This document shows positions 54,030 through 64,000 of a stretch of DNA of 64,000 nt, piece after piece (the stretch's first letter is position 1; each line of letters opens with the position of its first letter). Made by a program: the position numbers and the translations under genes. The notes under the pieces were generated by a model. That model did no database searches. It was not told where the DNA came from and saw nothing but the letters and a program-made list of their open reading frames with translations. This DNA comes from Clavelina lepadiformis (taxonomy: Eukaryota; Chordata; Ascidiacea; Aplousobranchia; Clavelinidae): positions 17,988,479 to 18,052,478 of the forward strand of contig NC_135243.1 in NCBI RefSeq assembly GCF_947623445.1. The letters are read 5' to 3'.

Positions 54030-57000
54030 CTATGTTGCGTATCTGGCGCCTGTATGTTGCGGAAGTCTTGGTGGTGGTTGAGCGGGTGGTTCGGAAACGT
54101 TTCCTCCAGTGCGCTGAGGTTGTAAGCGTGGTACCACTGGACTCCACGATTCCCCGTGCGCTGCGGCCTGTGGTAGTATTTATAAAGACATGCACAGCAA
54201 CGATTATGGTTGATTTAAATCATAACTTCTCAGGTAATTGGAGCTCATCGTGAGTTTTGTGATTGTAACTAGTATTGATGACTAACAACATGACGTCATG
54301 TCATCAAGAAAACAACAAACGCGTTAGTCCAAAATTTACAAAGACAAAAAAGTTTAAAATTAACTCAGAATAATGACAAATATAAATTACTTTTAACAGA
54401 TTGTGTTTGGAGACCAGTTACAATCTATGCAAAACACACTCGCATGAGGTAATAATATAAACATTTGGGAGATTTCTAAACAGCAAATAGTAATACAAAA
54501 CACCTACATATCTAGATTTCAGACTATATTGCCCAAACGCCTACGCCAACTAAAAATTTAAACATTTTTTAAAAATAAAAGAATGTTACCATTGAAAATA
54601 AAAAAACACTCACTCCAAAATAGATTCCACATCCTATCATCACACAGACACTTCCGAGGAAAGTTGGTACAATGATCAAAGTTGGCAGACAAACACTACA
54701 ACAACAAAATATTCAGTTACCATTATATCTACAGTAGTACAGCTTATGAAAACACTGTTTTATTTAAAATTAACCTATCGACCATGCACATATAATTACA
54801 GTAAACAGTACTGTACATCAAAATAATTTTACTACCGCTATTTTATAGATGTTTATAAAAAAATGCCACTTGATGATAATTTCAATATCTTGACATAGTT
54901 TAGCTCACTAATGGGGCATATTGATAAATTTCAACACAATCTGATATATGTTTGGTTTAACATTTTTCTTGTGTGATTAAAATATTTCTACCATGTAGAG
55001 TAAGAAAGGGGCTTCTAATAACATGGCCAAAAGATATGCATTACATCTACAGGTTAGTAATTTAGGTTGAATATGCTGAACGAAAATCTATATATATATA
55101 CTCCCAACCGGGCTATGTCTGTAAGTACTAGAGATATTGCCCATGAAAATCATGTAGATTGGCATAAAAAAAATCTAAAAACTTCTTTGCATCAGCACCA
55201 AATGATGAAACTTAATCAATCAATATATATGTTGGCAAATTGGGCTTATAGTATGACAATAGTGCTAACCAATTTGCTTCCTTTGAAAATATATTTTATC
55301 TGCATAAAGAATGAGAACCAACAAACCTACATAAATCAACAATTCTCAGTAAAATTAATAACTTTATAGATTATAATTAATCAAATAAACTAGTTTTAAT
55401 ATTCGACCAAAGTTCCACCGAGGTGAATAAGGTCTAAAATCTATTTTGGTCTAGGTTTATGTCCTTTAAATTTTAAGACTGTATATAATTTAAGATTGTA
55501 TATTGAAAGTATGTAATAAAAAATCTAAGCCAAGTAACAATATTTATTTTTCTTATTTGTTATGTCTAAATGTTTTAAAACAAAAACAATGAAAATATAC
55601 TACCTAATTTGCTGACAAAAGAAATTTAACAAAAATGCAAACCAGCATATAATATACACTCAGTCACACAGTTCTCATTAGTACACAACAAATAAAAGAA
55701 TGAAATTCAAAATCCGAATATATATTACTAATTCCACTAGTATGTCAAGCCAGTTATGCAAGGCCACTTACACAAAATATATGAAGGCTCTATAATAGTA
55801 GTTTGAGACTACAGGAAGTTTGGAAACCATGGAAGAGAAACAACTTTGATGCCTGAAACAAAATATGAAGCCATGTAATAGATTAAAAACAGCAGAGTAG
55901 TGCCTATTACACCTCCCTTGAGAACTTAAATTTGCACTTAAAATTCAACGAACAAATTAAAAATTTATTCAAATTCAAATGGTAGAGATCATGTGCATAT
56001 ATAATTTTGGTTTGTATACATCTCTAGGAAAGTGAAGTCAATACCAAGACTCACCATCTAGAGACAGTGTTCCCTTTGCTTTTTTTCCCACGCGGGTATT
56101 CTAAAAATGACATCAAAATCCCAAATATTCTAAAAATATCATAGTATCATTAAAACTCTTACTCAAAGCAAACAGCTGACGGTAATATAAGTACTTGAAA
56201 TTTAATACACTAATACAGTACTTCAATCAGTTTTGTGAAAGATTTCCATATTCTTATACACATAACATTTATTCAACAACACTAAGTGAAAGAGTAATGC
56301 ATGAGTTTTCTTTTCTGTAAAATTTAGCATAAATAACTCATATTAGAAACAGCACGTTCACAATGTACATAACTACATAACAATCAGACTGGTAATAGGC
56401 AGACAGCTAGACAGTGCAAGCAGATTAGTGCATTTCTTTTGCAGTATGCAGAAATAGTGGGCACTACAAACATGACCCTGAATAGTAATTATAGCCAACA
56501 TAATATATCATACTTACAATCCATAAATACCAATTGGCAACCAAAACAAGAAATTTTGTGTAACACCACCAACTATTCCAATAACTCCTCCGATAGTTAA
56601 AACTGTGATAAAACAAAACCAAAGCATATGAATTAAAATAGGTTAGACAATAGTAGGAATAGGCTGAAAACCAAACCTGAATGAAATAAGCCCAAATACA
56701 AAAGTTTGATGAAGGCAAATTAACTATTGATAACATAGGCAAACTCGAACACTGCATTTATCAATATGTTACATAAATAAAACTTTTAAACTTGTCAAAA
56801 AGAACTGCATAAATGACCGGCAATTAAGTTGATTGAATAAATATATCATATGGATCATCAGTCAGCAAGCAAAGACGTGTATTCAATAATTCCTTAATAC
56901 AGTAGAATAAAATACTAGACATTTATGTTGTGCTGCAATCCATATAGAAGTCTGCTAAAGCTAACATAATTACAAAGTTACTTTTCTTGGGTGCTGACGT

Positions 57001-59363
57001 AAATAAATTTGAAAGTTAACTGTGTCAAAATACTTGATACTGGGTGCTACAAACCTGGTACATATAGTAATTAGTATTTATTGGAATACTTATCCTATGG
57101 CTGAGAAAAGCCTACACAACAAACACTGGTCAATGAGTGATCACCACGCCAGGAATAGCACTAACTTACAACGGAGAAAACAACACTAAATTCTGGAAAG
57201 TGAAAAATCATGAGCCATTTCATCTCAAGTTTTGTACGTAATAAGATTGACATATATTGCTTATTTCTGGCAATATTTAACTTTAAACAATTGTTATATA
57301 AATATTCCTTACAAAATGACACTAACTATTTCACCGAAATCAGGTCATGCGGCTCATATAGTGTCAGATTTTAGTGGGTGTCTTGGTGTCATGGCAACCA
57401 AATTTTGAATTGGGCATCCAACATTGGGACAATTGTTCTATAAATATTCCTCAAAAATGAGAGTAATTATTTCATCGAAAGTAGGTCATGCAGCCCATGT
57501 AGTGTCCGATTTTAGTGGGTGTCTTGGTGTCAAGGCAAACAATTTTAAATTGGGCATCCAACATTGAGCTGAATGGATGCCCACTAGGAACCCATTTTTT
57601 TTTAATGATTGGACTTTACTGCACAATGAGGTTGCCCATGTGATTGATGTCTGGATAACCTCAATCTTTAAGGTATGATCTCTGCCAGACTATGCTATGA
57701 GCAAAGCATGAAGAGATTGTATTTGCAGGAAATGACTCTGGCAATTGTAACCAGACCATTGGGGAGATAAAGAGCAGAGCTTTTATTAAATTTTAGTCCT
57801 AAAAATGCATGGTTGATTGTGTCTATTACTCTGTTGGCAGATTAAGCTTTGGAGGGGCACCCACTAAAAACAATTCCGGGTATTCACTGATAGTTAAAGA
57901 TTGTTGTTTAAATTAGCTTTAATAGACTGGAAAGAAGATTTGGCTTAGGTTATCATGTTATAACATTTACGTTAGGTTAAAAAAAAACTGTGAAAAAAAG
58001 CTTCGGGCGCACAAGTTTTTCCGATGAAATAGTGGCAGCTTTCAAAAAAACATATTAAAGTTTTCCAAAAACATCTACTTGCCTTTGCCTTAACTTTTTG
58101 CTAGTCCATTGCATTCTTTGAAATATTAACTTATAAATAGGACTAGTATTTTTTGACCTAGAAAACTAAAGTTTTCGACCTAAAAATTGAAAATTTTGAC
58201 ATTAAAAAACTTTTTTTAGCTTAACTTTTTTAATAATCGCCCTACTTATAAACTATAACATGTTACACTAAATATCAATTTTATGTGTATTATACATACA
58301 TAAACATCATTACATAAAAAACTATGAGTATAATATTAAGTAATTCCTAACACAGTTGGCTTGGTAGCCAAGTGGTTAGTGCATAGGGCTCGCAATAATG
58401 TGGCCTGTGTTTAATATCCAGTAGAGCTACCATTGTAATGCCCTTAGGCAAGGCACAAATGACACTTGCTCTTGTTCAATGGTCTTGATAAACAGTTCTA
58501 CATTCGGGTAAAACAGTTTAAAAAAATCCAAAATCCAAACAAAGAACGTGTGTATACCGGAACTTGCACAAAGGCAAGCTTGGCAACCGGGACTGGAGTG
58601 ATAGGTAACCAATAACCATTAAGTTAAAATCATGGAAAAAATTTCTTCAGTCCGAGAACAAAGGTCATGATGCCATACCATATTCAGTAAATCAGTCTTA
58701 ACCTGCTCAAGCCCTGGCTGCATTATGCATCCTGGTCAAACTTTGCGTATTTTTCAAAATATGCAAATCTTTTTTTTTCCTGGATCACTGAACAGAAACA
58801 AATATCTCTTGCAATATCTCATTGTCTCAAATACAGGCTAGCTCAGCACTGCAAGACTTTATATTGATTGTTTAGCAATCAAGTTTGGCATTTTAGTCCA
58901 ATTTGACTTGCTACCGGTACCCATAGTGAAAAATGTGCACTTGCACACACAAAATTCATCAATTTAAATGCCAAACTTTTCATCCTTATGACAATATACA
59001 ATTATCAGACAAGATGAATTAGGTTGTTTGAGTGCCAACTTATAAAAAATTGAAGCTTAAATGCTCATCGGCATACTGCAAATTGGTTTCCAAAACCAAC
59101 ATATTTTCCAGTCAGGCTTATGTATCAGCCACTATAGGCACCGAGATAGGGCTATACTGAGCTGAAAAATTATTTAACTGACCCACCCCTAGATTCATCA
59201 GCACAACCCCAGCCTATGATTAAACCTGTGGCATTTAAAAGCAGTTTTAGGCTATTACAAAAAGTAATCTATTCGTAGCCAACTCACCATAAGCTCCCAG
59301 TAATGCAGTTTCATTCCCCCATATTCCCCACTGAATACTTCGTTTGACAGGTTGTGATGGCAT
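54030..59363 (-). CDS. CYBA: CYBA, p22phox subunit of NADPH oxidase (one apparent frameshift)
   Basis: Six exons on the minus strand: 59363-59288, 56602-56518, 56129-56055, 55852-55772, 54696-54614 and 54167-54030. The expected product is about 178 aa (human 195). Matches are QWGIWGNETALL at the N terminus (human IEWAMWANEQAL), EYPRGK after the second membrane segment, SNYYYRA before the third, GIYFGAAAHGESWSPVVP after the fourth, and the C-terminal PAQPPPRLP, equivalent to the proline-rich motif that binds the p47phox SH3 pair. p22phox stabilises NOX1-4 catalytic subunits in the membrane for superoxide production. Exon 5 is 83 nt, one base too many: the T-run TTTT (plus strand AAAA, 54660-54663) shifts frame between VPTF and LGSVCVM. 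All other junctions fit, so a sequencing/assembly slip or a recent inactivation are both possible. Intron 1 holds a SINE and a tandem repeat. Confidence 0.88.
57287..57568 (+). repeat. Two tandem copies of a 142-bp repeat in CYBA intron 1
   Basis: ACAATTGTT starts at 57287 and again at 57429. The blocks TTTTAGTGGGTGTCTTGGTG and TTGGGCATCCAACATTG recur at the same spacing. Parts of the unit are found again near 11.5 kb, so it is a mobile or formerly mobile sequence rather than a purely local duplication. Confidence 0.8.
58355..58612 (+). mobile_element. tRNA-derived SINE, copy B
   Basis: The best-preserved head of the three copies: GTTGGCTTGGTAGCCAAGTG with an A-box TAGCCAAGTGG, then a weak B-box (GTTTAATATCC). 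After these come the shared body blocks TTAGGCAAGGCAC, TTGTTCAATGGTC and the tail CCGGAACTTGCACAAAGGCA. It lies in CYBA intron 1, opposite to the gene. Confidence 0.75.
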
Positions 59364-59649
59364 AATTATTGTCTATACCAATAGTTTAAACACTTTGTTT
59401 AATAAGGTGGCTAACTTATCTTCATAAGTCTGTAGCAGTATGATGATTGGTCAGCGCCTTGGGCTAGGTAGGCAGATGCACGCAAAACCAAAACCAGCGA
59501 AATCGATGGATCTGTGCGTAGCTGGTGCCTGAGAGTTTAAGTGTTGGCGCCCACTCACGTTTAAGCAAATGCAGAACGATGACTTTATACTGAAACTTAA
59601 TACAAGCGGGCGTTTTTGCGGTTATCTACTGTGCAATTTACGAAAAACA

Positions 59650-59876
59650 TCTGCTCGGTAACCGAGTGGTTTTGAGCGCTGGGTTCGCAATGATATGGCA
59701 CGTGTTCCGTGTTCAACACCCAGTGGTAATTCCGCTGCAATGCTCTTGGACAATGCATTAACGAGGCTTGCTTCTCTTCGGTGGACCTTCTGATCACAAA
59801 AAACGCTAGAGGATTGATATATAATCGGGACTTGTACTACGCCTAGCTTGGTAACCTGGTTTAACTCTTGCAAATC
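59650..59876 (+). mobile_element. tRNA-derived SINE, copy C
   Basis: Head CTGCTCGGTAACCGAGTGGT with a B-box-like GTGTTCAACACCC (59713-59725), then TTGGACAATGCATTAACGAG and the tail GGGACTTGTACTACGCCTAG. It is more diverged from copies A and B in the tail. Minus-strand open frames at 59597-59873 are its shadows. Confidence 0.65.
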
Positions 59877-59939
59877 ACTTTAGTGATAAAGATTACTTAA
59901 TTTACTTAACTAACTAAATTAAACATAAAGTTTCTGGAA

Positions 59940-60490
59940 CAAATTACTTTATTCCTGCAGAAAATCTCCAAGTCCAAAAGTCTTTGCTTAATTATGGGTG
60001 ATTTCAATTATAATCTTTCAGATAGCAACAATGAGAACAATTGTAACTTCAGTGATACAAATGCTTGAAAATGCTTTACCAGCACATGTGCAACTCTCAT
60101 ACACCAAATACTTGAAGAAAATGATGTCAACAAAGCTTATAGTTTCTACTTTTTGATAAATATGAAACATCTTTCATTAATTGCTTTCCTTTACAAAAAA
60201 ATGACTATAAAGTCAACAAAATTTGGTACAATGATACAATTGGTACAATGAGTACTCTTTATAAAACGCAAAGACTCAAATAATTAGCGTTCAAAAAATG
60301 TGTGCGAAAACCATCTTCGAAAAATGAAAAATCATACAAAAAGTTAAGAAACAAGCATGATCGAATGCTTAGAATTGCAATGAGGGATTATTGGCTGGGC
60401 TTGTATACTTGGCGTTTTCGGCCATTCGGTCAAAATGCTTTATCAAATCTTCATATGCAGCGTCCATGCGAAATTGGAAGACGTTCATAA
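59940..60490 (+). mobile_element. Fragment of a LINE (APE endonuclease region)
   Basis: One reading frame shows IMGDFNYNLSDSN (GDFN at 59997-60008), then TCATLIHQIL, the two conserved stretches of LINE apurinic-type endonucleases (GDFN and the ATLIDNI-like motif), with a TGA between them. Further on (about 60280-60410) a Lys/Arg-rich stretch SYKKLRNKHDRMLRIAMRDY matches the linker that precedes reverse transcriptase in L2/CR1/Jockey-type elements. No reverse transcriptase is visible, so the copy is truncated and dead. Confidence 0.6.
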
Positions 60491-60568
60491 AATTTCCTTT
60501 ATCTTCGCAATGTCCGCGCAGAATATTACAGTGTCAATGATGGACGTTATGATTTTTCTATTTTTTTT

Positions 60569-60960
60569 TCATTTGCATGGCATATCTTGCGTCCAAACTC
60601 CCACATACATTTTGATCCGATTCCATGCTTTCGCAGCTTTGGTTGTTTTTCTGTGGTAACCGGTGTCTCGGTGGTCAACAGCCTCCTCAATGAATTTCTT
60701 GAAGTCAAAGCATGGTTTTTGGATGAACGCAACGTAGGTGATATTTCCATGCTTTACATGTGATTCCATCCAAATGCATACTTTGCATAAACCGCCTCCA
60801 CCAGAGAGTTCTAGACTAACCAATCGTAAAACTTCTCATCCTCAAGCCATGTTTTTTTGAAACTTGCGACGACTTTACCTAATGGTATCAAGACGCCTGA
60901 CCTTTCTCGGCCCTCCGAAAGTTAAAAGCCTGCATTTCTAAGCATGGGTGGGATGCGACT
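60569..60960 (-). pseudogene. Possible hAT-type transposase zinc-finger fragment
   Basis: On the minus strand, FKKTWLEDEKFYDWL (about 60865-60821) is followed after a frameshift by GGLCKVC, then FKKFIEEAVDHRDTGYH. The W-L-x-F-x-x-W-L, C-x-x-C and later His residues resemble the N-terminal BED/TTF-type zinc finger of hAT transposases. No catalytic domain is visible. It lies immediately left of a hAT-type MITE, though the two need not be related. Confidence 0.3.
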
Positions 60961-61064
60961 CGTGTTCAAGCACAAGATCATTGGTTTTTCCAATTTCATG
61001 TCTATTGCTGCTGGTGCTCCGGAATAGTAGCATCAACAAAAGTTTTGATAAGTGGTGTTACTAT

Positions 61065-61497
61065 TAGGGATGGACCGATACGAACCCAAACCCGAATAGA
61101 TTCGCCGAATATCGCGTTTATGGAAGATTCGGGCGAACACGAATACCAACAATGGCGAACCCGAATACAATAAGCTTATTACTTATAAATTTACTGACTT
61201 TTGTTAAAAATGATGATCTAGTTTCCCGACAAAGCTAAACTAGAGTCAGCAGTACTTATAATGAAGGTCGTTTTTCTAACCTTTTCCTTTCCTTTTTCAA
61301 TCGTTTTTAAACACTATTTTTCGAAAGAAAGCGATTTGTTTATCGATTACATCATGTTACAAGCAAGACTTGACAAATTTTGGATGAAATTTTATTGTTT
61401 GGTTCTAATACGAATAGATTCGGGATTCGTGCGTGTCGGCCTTCATGATATTCGGGTTCGTGCGAACCCGAATAATCTTCCTCGCGGCACATCCCTA
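61065..61497. mobile_element. hAT-type MITE rich in CGAACCCGAATA words
   Basis: A 433-bp element with ends TAGGGATGGACCG and, inverted, TAGGGATGTGCCG, flanked by a perfect 8-bp duplication GTTACTAT (61057-61064 and 61498-61505). CGAACCCGAATA, GATTCGGG and CGGGTTCG words crowd both subterminal regions. The open frame at 61261-61560 runs across it and out of the right end, and is not a gene. Confidence 0.88.
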
Positions 61498-61505
61498 GTT
61501 ACTAT

Positions 61506-62645
61506 ATTGAGAGCAATATTTATATTATTATTATTTAGTAACAGTAGTGGTTATAGGTAGTAAGCTAAATCAATATTAAGACAAACTAGGAATCGTTACT
61601 TACGAATTTGGGTGGGTGAGGCTATGGCCCCGCCTACGTACTACGATGGTCACGTTAACTGGCTTCTTAGATATGCTTCAAGTAATATTTTGAAGTAGTG
61701 CGGTTTATTGATGTCATTCCTTTTCAGCTACATTTTCTGAGTAAAACTATTTAAGTTCACGCAACTTCATTGATGGTGATTATCGCTCAGACTCGAAATT
61801 TTAGTCTTTATAAATTAATTATAAATTTATTATATAAATTCGAAAAATGACTGGGTAATAACCGCCAATCATGAAAATATTTTCAGTAACTTTTCAGCAC
61901 TTGCTATGGTATGAATGATTGCGTTATACGATATGAGTATGACAAATTATGTGTTTTTGTGGTGATATTACACAACAAACATGTTGTGATAAAGGTCGGC
62001 TGATCTGGCTGTTATTTTCACAATATGAGCCAGGACGATTGAAGATGATAACTTGTTTTGCTTCTGCTTCAATGGTATGAGTTCTCATTTCTCAAACGGC
62101 GTGACAATGCTGTTTAGTTGCCTAACTCTGTCTATACATATTACTAAATGATAATGTTCCCATTTTTATTATTAGACACAAAGGCTTTCACTTTCGAGCA
62201 AAGCTTACTGAATATTACCTTGCGCAGTCGTAACAAGTAAAGGGAAGAATGCAAACATTACGACAGTATTTATATGACACACCAGTTCAAGCGAGGTAAT
62301 TTATCTGAACGTCATTAAGGATAATTTAGGTTTGGTCAACAACTGAATTGCAAGATCCCAAAATAAAATTTCAGCATTTACAAAACAACCCATGACGTAA
62401 CCGTCACAATGTCTACAACATCTGCAGTCTCAAAATGAACGGAACACAAGAACAAAGATGTGTTGGTAACGTTTTTGAAATCGAGTAGATAAAATACATT
62501 TACACGAGATAGAATTACTTCATTGTTATGCTGATAGTGCTATACATCTACAATACTAGGACCTTTCAGAACGCTTGACCTTCCCATCGTTGCAACAAAA
62601 GAGCTTCTATAGTAGCTTAAAGTTAAATCTCAAGTGGGATTTAAA
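61506..62645. other. Upstream flank of the TPR gene
   Basis: AT-rich sequence with no recognised gene or element. It should contain the promoter of the gene starting at 62646, but no TATA/CRE cluster stands out. Confidence 0.35.
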
Positions 62646-63631
62646 ATGTCTCATCAAAAAAAGTGCGTTTTGTTTAAACGTGAATATGACCCAATACCTC
62701 ATGTACAGATTACTGATGCTGTGCAGTTTGTTGGGACAGGAAATCTAACCACAGGCTCAGGAGATTTACTCTATCTGGATAAGACGACCAAAGCCTGGCG
62801 CCGTTGGGTCTACTTCAAATGCAAATATGGTGTACCAGATTTGTGCACAAATTTGTACGAAAACAAAAGTCTTATTGAGAGAATAGAAAAAGCGTGTTTA
62901 GCAACGTCAGAAGGATATAGAAACGTGGCAGAAGATTATTTCTTACGAGCGATGGAAGAGTGCGTTAAACAGTTTAGTAACCCTCGATCAGATAGCGCGT
63001 TGGCACTGGACAGGTAAGTTCAAAAGGCAGTTCGCCAATTTAAAATTATGCGACCACTCTAATGTCCTTAGTTAAATATTAGTTTTACATCATAATTAAA
63101 TGTGTTGAAAAAGTGCCTATAAGGTTATATTTCGTGTATTGTTTAAGTTTTCTGAAATGATGAAATCTTTTTCTTCTCTTTCTCTCACTATGTATCTAGG
63201 CCTACTTTAATTTGACTAATTTGGATTATTCCGACGTACAGCGCTTATGTTTAATTGGCAGGAACCAGATAATTAGATTTACAAACTTGGTCACAATTCA
63301 TAAGTATTGTAGTGATTGTGGCTGTGGGTATGTATGTTGCTACTCCAGTCAATGTGGTTGCTCTTCATATGATAGATTTTAGCAAAGAAGTTACCAGTTC
63401 GAACTATTAGTATCACCTCTTTACCTATGTTTGATATATGTGTGGCATTTTTTTGTGCAGACTAGGAGCAATGTGCCTACAAGCGAACGAATATTCCAAA
63501 GCTATTACTTGTTTCGAATATTCGCTGCACATGAGAAGATTACTGTACGGCAAAGATGCATCTCACGAAAATATATTGACTTCTCTGGTGTACTTGGGAA
63601 CCGCTTGGGCACAATACGCTAACAATCATAG
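62646..63631 (+). CDS. TPR-repeat protein, 5' part only (runs off the window)
   Basis: Two exons are visible: 62646-63013 (ATG start; 122 codons plus 2 nt) and 63461-63631, which ends at a GTGAGT donor. The gene continues past the window end or into exons I did not find. Exon 1 encodes a basic N terminus and a Trp/Arg-rich block with TKAWRRWVYFKCKYG, followed by helical sequence with EGYRNVAEDYFLRAMEECVKQF. Exon 2 has the TPR pattern AMCLQANEYSKAITCFEYSL followed by MRRLLYGKDASHENILTSLVYLG, the long kinesin-light-chain-like TPR type with a G-KD-H-x-x-x-L turn. TPR arrays bind partner proteins; no partner or pathway can be inferred here. I do not recognise the specific family. Confidence 0.75.
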
Positions 63632-64000
63632 GTGAGTAGGCTAATTCAATAAAAGAATGATAAAGCGTCTTTGCCATAATCAAGCTTAAACTGCAAATGC
63701 AACCTTTTCGTATGACGTAATATGGTATGGCTGGACCGAGAAAAGTCATTGCACAAATTAGAAATATTTTGGTGGTTTGCCTACATGAAGTGTTGCTGCA
63801 TTGCAATGACCCACACAGAAATTCAGTATTATATCTTACGTTACCGTGGCACTTCAGAGTATTTAAACTGACATTGGGCCATGGCTATTAGATTGTGATA
63901 CAAAGCCTGTTGACACCAGCTTGTAAACGATAGTTGTTTTGGTTAAAACCCGGCTAAAAATAAATCTTTTAAAGAAAGTGATATACCAGTACTCCTAAAC
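63632..64000 (+). other. Intron of the TPR gene up to the window end
   Basis: The sequence after the GTGAGT donor at 63632 contains no convincing next exon before the window ends. The 88-codon minus-strand frame at 63540-63806 is a shadow of exon 2 and the intron. Confidence 0.5.

Noticed and set aside
56055-56103. Shorter CYBA exon 3 beginning at the nearer acceptor CATTTTTAG (AATACCCGCG)
   Set aside because: It breaks the reading frame with exon 2. The upstream acceptor, with exon start 56129, restores frame and adds the missing membrane residues before EYPRGK.
60302-60659. Small independent genes suggested by 62- and 74-codon frames
   Set aside because: The first is better read as the LINE linker region; the second has no family similarity and overlaps the antisense transposase-like fragment.
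61261-61560. 99-codon open frame
   Set aside because: It starts inside the hAT-type MITE at 61065-61497 and runs across its right end into the flank.

Overview
This is a stretch of animal nuclear DNA: AT-rich, with spliced protein genes carrying GT-AG introns, tRNA-derived SINEs, LINE and DNA-transposon debris, and no bacterial-style operons. The gene set is plainly metazoan: an ABCC5-type transporter, PYM1, RRN3, cathepsin L, a three-RRM ELAV protein and p22phox. The compact genes and the strong splice acceptors just upstream of several start codons would fit an invertebrate deuterostome such as a tunicate. That placement is an inference. All exon models were built by hand from splice sites and unbroken reading frame.

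Layout. 1-3.5 kb: no recognised gene. 3.6-7.7 kb (+): intronless ABCC5-like full transporter. 9.6-11.2 kb (-): PYM1, three exons, 223 aa. 12.7-20.6 kb (+): RRN3/TIF-IA, sixteen exons, 587 aa. 25.3-28.1 kb (+): cathepsin L, eight exons, 334 aa, with a TATA/CRE promoter-like block 0.8 kb upstream. 29.9-31.8 kb (-): ELAV/Hu RNA-binding protein, seven exons, 340 aa. 36.6-47.7 kb (-): a thirteen-exon gene for a 752-aa adaptor with a PH-like domain, a PTB-like domain, five YxN motifs, proline-rich SH3-type motifs and a C-terminal death domain. 49.4-50.4 kb (-): relic of a large mobile-element ORF. 54.0-59.4 kb (-): CYBA (p22phox), six exons, with one apparent single-base frameshift. 62.6 kb to the window end (+): the start of a TPR-repeat gene.

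The spaces and introns are full of transposon remains. Seven short non-autonomous elements have hAT-type ends and 8-bp target duplications (12.97, 28.9, 34.1, 34.8, 45.3, 52.1 and 61.1 kb; the one at 45.3 kb sits in simple TA sequence). Two more have terminal inverted repeats but no clear duplication (8.5 and 52.8 kb). There are also three copies of a tRNA-derived SINE, a LINE endonuclease fragment, a dead transposon gene inside the adaptor gene, and several unclassified dispersed repeats.

The genes are mostly unrelated housekeeping functions: rRNA transcription, exon-junction-complex recycling, lysosomal proteolysis, RNA binding and transport. CYBA (NADPH oxidase) and the death-domain adaptor could both belong to cell-defence signalling, but nothing in the sequence links them. 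The adaptor is the strongest candidate for something undescribed: it joins a DOK/IRS-like tyrosine-kinase docking layout to a death domain.
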